Part shown: positions 60,315 to 64,000 of the stretch, piece after piece
Position numbering within the stretch: the first letter of the stretch is position 1
Layout: every line of letters starts with the position of its first letter
DNA from: Axinella damicornis
Lineage: Eukaryota; Porifera; Demospongiae; Axinellida; Axinellidae
Length of the DNA stretch: 64,000 nucleotides
NCBI GenBank assembly: GCA_963931865.1
Contig: OZ007506.1
Span: 17,312,242-17,376,241 of the forward strand
Direction: 5' to 3'
Notes under the pieces: model-generated
Databases searched by the model: none
What the model was told of the DNA's origin: nothing
The model's input: only the letters and a program-made list of their open reading frames with translations
Translations under genes and position numbers: made by a program

Positions 60315-60707
60315 CTGTGCAACAAGAGACAGTACATTACAAGCCGGAGTTTCTGCCCTCCCGTCCTCCTCGCCTCCCTTCTCTCCCTCCACCTCCTCCC
60401 CCTCCACACCCAGCATGAACTGAGCAGTACCGGGAGAGTTGAAGGATGGTTGGCAGATGAACTCGCACTCCAGAGAGCTGTGCGGTGCAACCACCCCTAT
60501 GAACACAGGGGACAAGCGACAGACATTTCCAGTCAGTGGCAGCAGAAGCTGATGCTGTTTGGGAGGGACTACATTTATGTGGAATCTGCACATATCATAC
60601 CGTAGTGAGCACAATAAGTAATAGCATGCACAGAACCTTTCAACAGGAAATTGTATTAGTCAGACATGGTTTCAAAATTATACACACACACACACAACAC
60701 ACAGACA

Positions 60708-60774
<67 letters not shown>

Positions 60775-62437
60775 GCACGCACACACACCTGTGGGGTGCA
60801 TCGTGTAGAAGGTGTCAGTGTCAGCACCCTCCCGGGCATGCCACTGGAAATGGGCAGGTACACTGTGCTCGTTGGTCACCAGAACAGAACCATGGAGTCC
60901 TGGGAGGAGAAGGCACAACATGTAACCGGATCCTATCCGCACACACAAGAGAAATGCTGGACGGCTCAGCTAAACCCTTCTCAGCAAAGAGTATACTATT
61001 CCTCAGATACCACATGTTGTGGTTTCAATAAGCATGCACAGAGAGCTAATTAGAATCCAAGTTTTCCATCATATGAGTTGCAGTCACAAGTAGACTTATG
61101 GGACATACTACGTTCACTTACAACTTACCCAAGGTGCAGCCAAAGGTTTCAAACCAGGTGGCCAGGGTATCACATTTAGTGTCAGAGTGGGCATGATATA
61201 TTTGGCTTCTAGTTATAATTCTTAGATAATTATCGTACCAACAGTTGGCGAGGAGAGATAAGGTTCTGTGAGGGTGAGGGTGTTGGTGGACAGCTTCAGA
61301 GTCAGTTTGACGACCTCAGCCTTCACGGGGATGTGGTGGGTGTGGTGACCATTGATGCTATACTCCAAGCTCCTAGGAATACAGAGATCACCAGAGATTA
61401 GAAGAGATTCCTAGAGATTCCAAGAGATTCCTAGAGATTACTATGCGAGGGTATGTATATGCACTTGATTAGTTCTGCTATCGAATGTCCAGTACTGTAC
61501 ATGTACAAACCTTATTGTAAGGCATAGGGTCTGACAGCTCCTTACTAGCTATAAGTTACAACAATTAAGAGGACTCATAGGGCAGGTAGAGCCACAGCAT
61601 CACATTCATCATTACTACAACTTTGCACTAAACGAATTGATCATGAAAAGCAGGTTCAATAAGCTCTTCATAGCATGCCAACTCTCCCCAGCATTCAGCT
61701 AATCTCCTTCATCATCAAAGGAAGGTTACATGTACAAGTCCTTTACATTTTCATGAGCTCCTTCTACAAAACAGTTGTCAAATACAAACAGTACATACGC
61801 ACCCAGCTCCAGTGGTCGAAGCATGTCTTCACTACCTTACTTGAGAGATTCACCAGAGTTATTCAACTGAACACACACGCAATTGCATCTACCTTTCTAC
61901 TGTTCCAACAGTGCTCTGGTAGAGGGTGAAGGGCACTTGAGCATGTGAGGAAGGAGGGATGATGAGTGTGAGGTGGGAGGAGCGAGGGGTGGGGCAGGCA
62001 GGACAGTGGAGCTCTGTGCCAGTAACCTGTGGGATGTTTCCAGTGTCCGAGGCTCACAACTTTGGACATGTGCAGAGTCAGCGGCAAGTAGCCTCGTTTC
62101 CAGGCCTCCACGCCCAGCTTTTGTCACTTGCAGTACTGCAAGCGACAAAAGCTGGGCATGGAGGCCTGGGAACGAGGCCAAGTGGCATGCATGCAGTAGC
62201 CCTATCAGAGTGTAATGTACGTAACTCTTTGCTCATCCTGTCTAGGTCATTATGCGGCCATTCTGATTGGTAGAGTCATAGTTAATTAATGGAGCTAGAG
62301 CCCGCTACAGATGAGATGAGCAGAATAAAGTACCTTCATCCTTATGCTAATGTGCTTGTGGAGGAAGTTCTTGATGGCAATGTGTCTCTCTACGGAAGAA
62401 CCCACCACCACACGGGCAAAGTCAAGACAGAGGGGAT
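60315..62437 (-). CDS. CFAP47: CFAP47-like protein, most upstream exons in window
   Basis: Five exons: 62334-62437, 61893-62026, 61239-61372, 60789-60899 and 60315-60568. Text: PLCLDFARVVVGSSVERHIA and IKNFLHKHISIRMK, then an Ig-like segment, SLEYSINGHHTHHIPVKAEV, KLTLKLSTNTLTLTEPYL, LHGSVLVTNEHSVPAHFQWH and HSSLECEFICQPSFNSPGTA. For 60315-60568 I chose the acceptor ATGTAG (exon start 60568), because the alternative at 60585 breaks the frame. Compared with vertebrate CFAP47 (about 3,200 residues), the ~2,130 codons found here imply that several hundred N-terminal residues are missing. They lie either in 62438-63395 (not seen) or beyond the window past the divergent gene. Confidence 0.8.
60684..60788. 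repeat. (CA)n microsatellite starting at a splice donor
   Basis: On the minus strand the donor of exon 60789-60899 reads GTGTGTGTGCGTGCGG and continues as a (GT)n repeat. Confidence 0.95.
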
Positions 62438-63395
62438 CTGGATAACCAAACAACACATTCACCCATAATCTATAGTAACAGTACTGTAACGTGCACAGTA
62501 AGATGCACTGCATAATCTACTGAGTGGAATTTTTTTTGTTTTTTTTGCGGTGATGTAATCTTCCCTCCATGAAAGATTTGTGTGTCACGAAATTATTGCT
62601 ATGCGAAATAATCTACGACTATGGTAGTAACATGTATTGCAAACTGTACTGCATAATCTAGAATTCAATACTATACGTAACTACAACATAAAACAATTTC
62701 TGCAGACCTTGAGAATCAGAAACTGTAGGATATCTGGTCCACCTGCATGAATAGCCCATGGACTAGTTATTCATGCAGTGTTTCAGTTGGACCATCTGGT
62801 TCCATTACGTCTGCATAAAATTTTTAACCGTTCAAATCAAGATCAATTCTCCACACATCTTCACTCCTATGTAGTGTTTGTTTCCCTATGACTGACGGGT
62901 TAAGTTAGCTGTAGCATGATACCTCTTCAATGATTAGGATCACATTCAGCAGATAACAAACTGTCCATGCAGTGGGTATACGTTTTCAACAGATAACAAA
63001 CTGAAAGACAACAGTGACTTGCAAAATCTACAATTATTGTAAGCAATACAATTGAGAAGCAAAAGTTGTCCAATCATTAAGATCTGCTGACAGGTATCAG
63101 AAACAAGATCAACGTGACAGACTGTATCCAAAACAGACATTTCAGTTTATCAATTATGCCATAAGATTACTGACTTTTGCTCGGCTATATATGTAATACA
63201 TAGCTACCCCCAGTTTCCAGAGTTTTCACGTACACGATTTGTGAAGTTTGGCAATGACTGCATCTACACTGAGACTACATATGCAATCTGACTGGCAGCT
63301 GAGATTTCCAAGAGTATCCGTCCAGTTACTGCGAGTCACACAGACTGAGCGTGCATGCTGTATACATACACATTGTACACTCTAAAAGGTGACTG
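62438..63395. other. Intergenic or 5' region between CFAP47 exons and the next gene
   Basis: AT-rich, with no exon recognised on either strand. Contains an imperfect hairpin (about 62737-62797: TGGTCCACCTGCATGAATA pairing with TATTCATGCAG...GGACCA) and a duplicated word AACAGATAACAAACTG-type (62950-63003). Confidence 0.5.
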
Positions 63396-64000
63396 ATGAA
63401 GATACCAGTGAGGAAGACAGCCATTATGGTGAACACGGTCATTGTAACCACAGTCTTGTTATGCCTCACAGCACCAGTGACTACTGTTCATAAAAAAGAG
63501 TTGTATATTGTGCCTAACAACAGTTCACGCATTTCTGCCAACCTACAAGTGGACTGTCATGTACAGCAATGCTACACTCTGGAGAGAATTGTGAAAGATC
63601 CTGACCAGTTCTTTGCATCCAACAGAGTACTTACTCTCCTGCCGGGCCATCACAGTGTCACAGGTAACACTGGTAATACACTCATTGCAGACGTTCATAA
63701 CCTCACTATCAATGGCGGCCATAACAGCATGATTGAATGCACCGGGACGTTTGGACTTACATTCATAAACGTGACCAATGTGCAACTCCTCAACGTTCAC
63801 ATGTCCCATTGCGGTGCTCCAGTCGTCCCAGAAGTAGAACAAAAAATAAACAAATTTGTTTCATATTATTCGGTCTATGATTTTTTGTTTTATGATCCAA
63901 TTTCCATTGCACTACTAATTGTTCACTCCTACAACATCAGCCTATCTGGCACAACAGTCAACTCCTCTACTGAAGCGGGTTTAGTAGCTGTGAATATATT
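63396..64000 (+). CDS. 5' part of secreted/membrane protein with beta-helix-like ectodomain
   Basis: The frame is open from ATG 63396 (alternative in-frame ATG 63426) to the window edge with no stop, 201 codons visible. Hydrophobic signal (VNTVIVTTVLLCLTAPV), then ELYIVPNNSS, a Cys pair in DCHVQQCYTLE, FFASNRVLTLLPGHHSV, then short repeats VHNLTINGG, GLTFINVTNVQLLNVHMSHC and NISLSGTTVNSST. Repeated N-L-T-I, F-x-N-V-T-N and S-x-C-G steps at about 22-24-residue spacing are typical of a right-handed parallel beta-helix. Large sponge proteins of this type end in a Cys-rich multi-TM module like that of the intronic array. The link is inference, since the 3' end is outside the window. Confidence 0.65.
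   Translation, partial: MKIPVRKTAIMVNTVIVTTVLLCLTAPVTTVHKKELYIVPNNSSRISANLQVDCHVQQCYTLERIVKDPDQFFASNRVLTLLPGHHSVTGNTGNTLIADVHNLTINGGHNSMIECTGTFGLTFINVTNVQLLNVHMSHCGAPVVPEVEQKINKFVSYYSVYDFLFYDPISIALLIVHSYNISLSGTTVNSSTEAGLVAVNI

Noticed and set aside
61134..61211. Possible extra CFAP47 exon (SQIYHAHSDTKC...FETFGCTLG)
   Set aside because: Splice sites and phase would fit, but exon 61239-61372 also joins 60789-60899 directly in phase and gives better CFAP47-like text. Left out of the model.

Overview
This is a eukaryotic, metazoan window. Genes are split by short GT-AG introns, there is no operon-like packing, microsatellites are abundant, and many non-autonomous DNA transposons are present. A PET/FHL-type LIM gene, a large cilium/flagellum structural gene and a local expansion of Cys-rich multi-pass receptor-like proteins together suggest an early-branching animal, most likely a demosponge. 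The species assignment is inference; I cannot run a search. Two 200-base N runs (2614-2813 and 54889-55088) mark assembly gaps.

Layout. 1-1061: intron and a CTAG-type minisatellite. 1062-4156 (+): 3' part of a six-LIM-domain gene of the LIMPETin/Limpet type, with a one-base frame disruption near 3424. 4951-7263 (+): two-exon GT77-type glycosyltransferase. 7408-15712 (-): fifteen exons encoding the C-terminal half of a CFAP47-like protein, tail-to-tail with the glycosyltransferase. 15713-51673: one intron of about 36 kb by my splice model. 51674-62437 (-): twenty-two exons encoding the upstream half of the same CFAP47-like protein, including a calponin-homology-like region. 63396-64000 (+): 5' end of a secreted or membrane protein with a beta-helix-like ectodomain, open at the window edge.

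The most interesting part is inside the giant intron. It holds a same-strand tandem array of single-exon genes, five intact (about 633-640 residues each), one frame-disrupted, and two gross pseudogenes. It also holds three short secreted-peptide-like 5' modules and several degraded TM-region relics. The proteins have a signal peptide, a Cys-rich ectodomain of about 190 residues, eight or nine membrane segments and a conserved C-terminal DPLPDRLLHP motif. Paralogs are nearly identical in long blocks but diverge sharply in a few discrete patches, mainly predicted loops. I recognise no named family of known function. The C-x2-C module just before the first TM resembles large multi-pass proteins of sponges that carry an N-terminal right-handed beta-helix, and the gene starting at 63396 looks like such a beta-helix front end.

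The array units (gene, TM relic, about 1 kb conserved spacer, short 5' module) have been copied together. Several transposable elements have inserted: a PIF/Harbinger-like MITE, a hAT-like element with a BED finger, a Crypton-like (DUF3504) relic, a 588-bp TIR element, and hairpin MITEs. Some went in before and some after the duplications, so they can order events.
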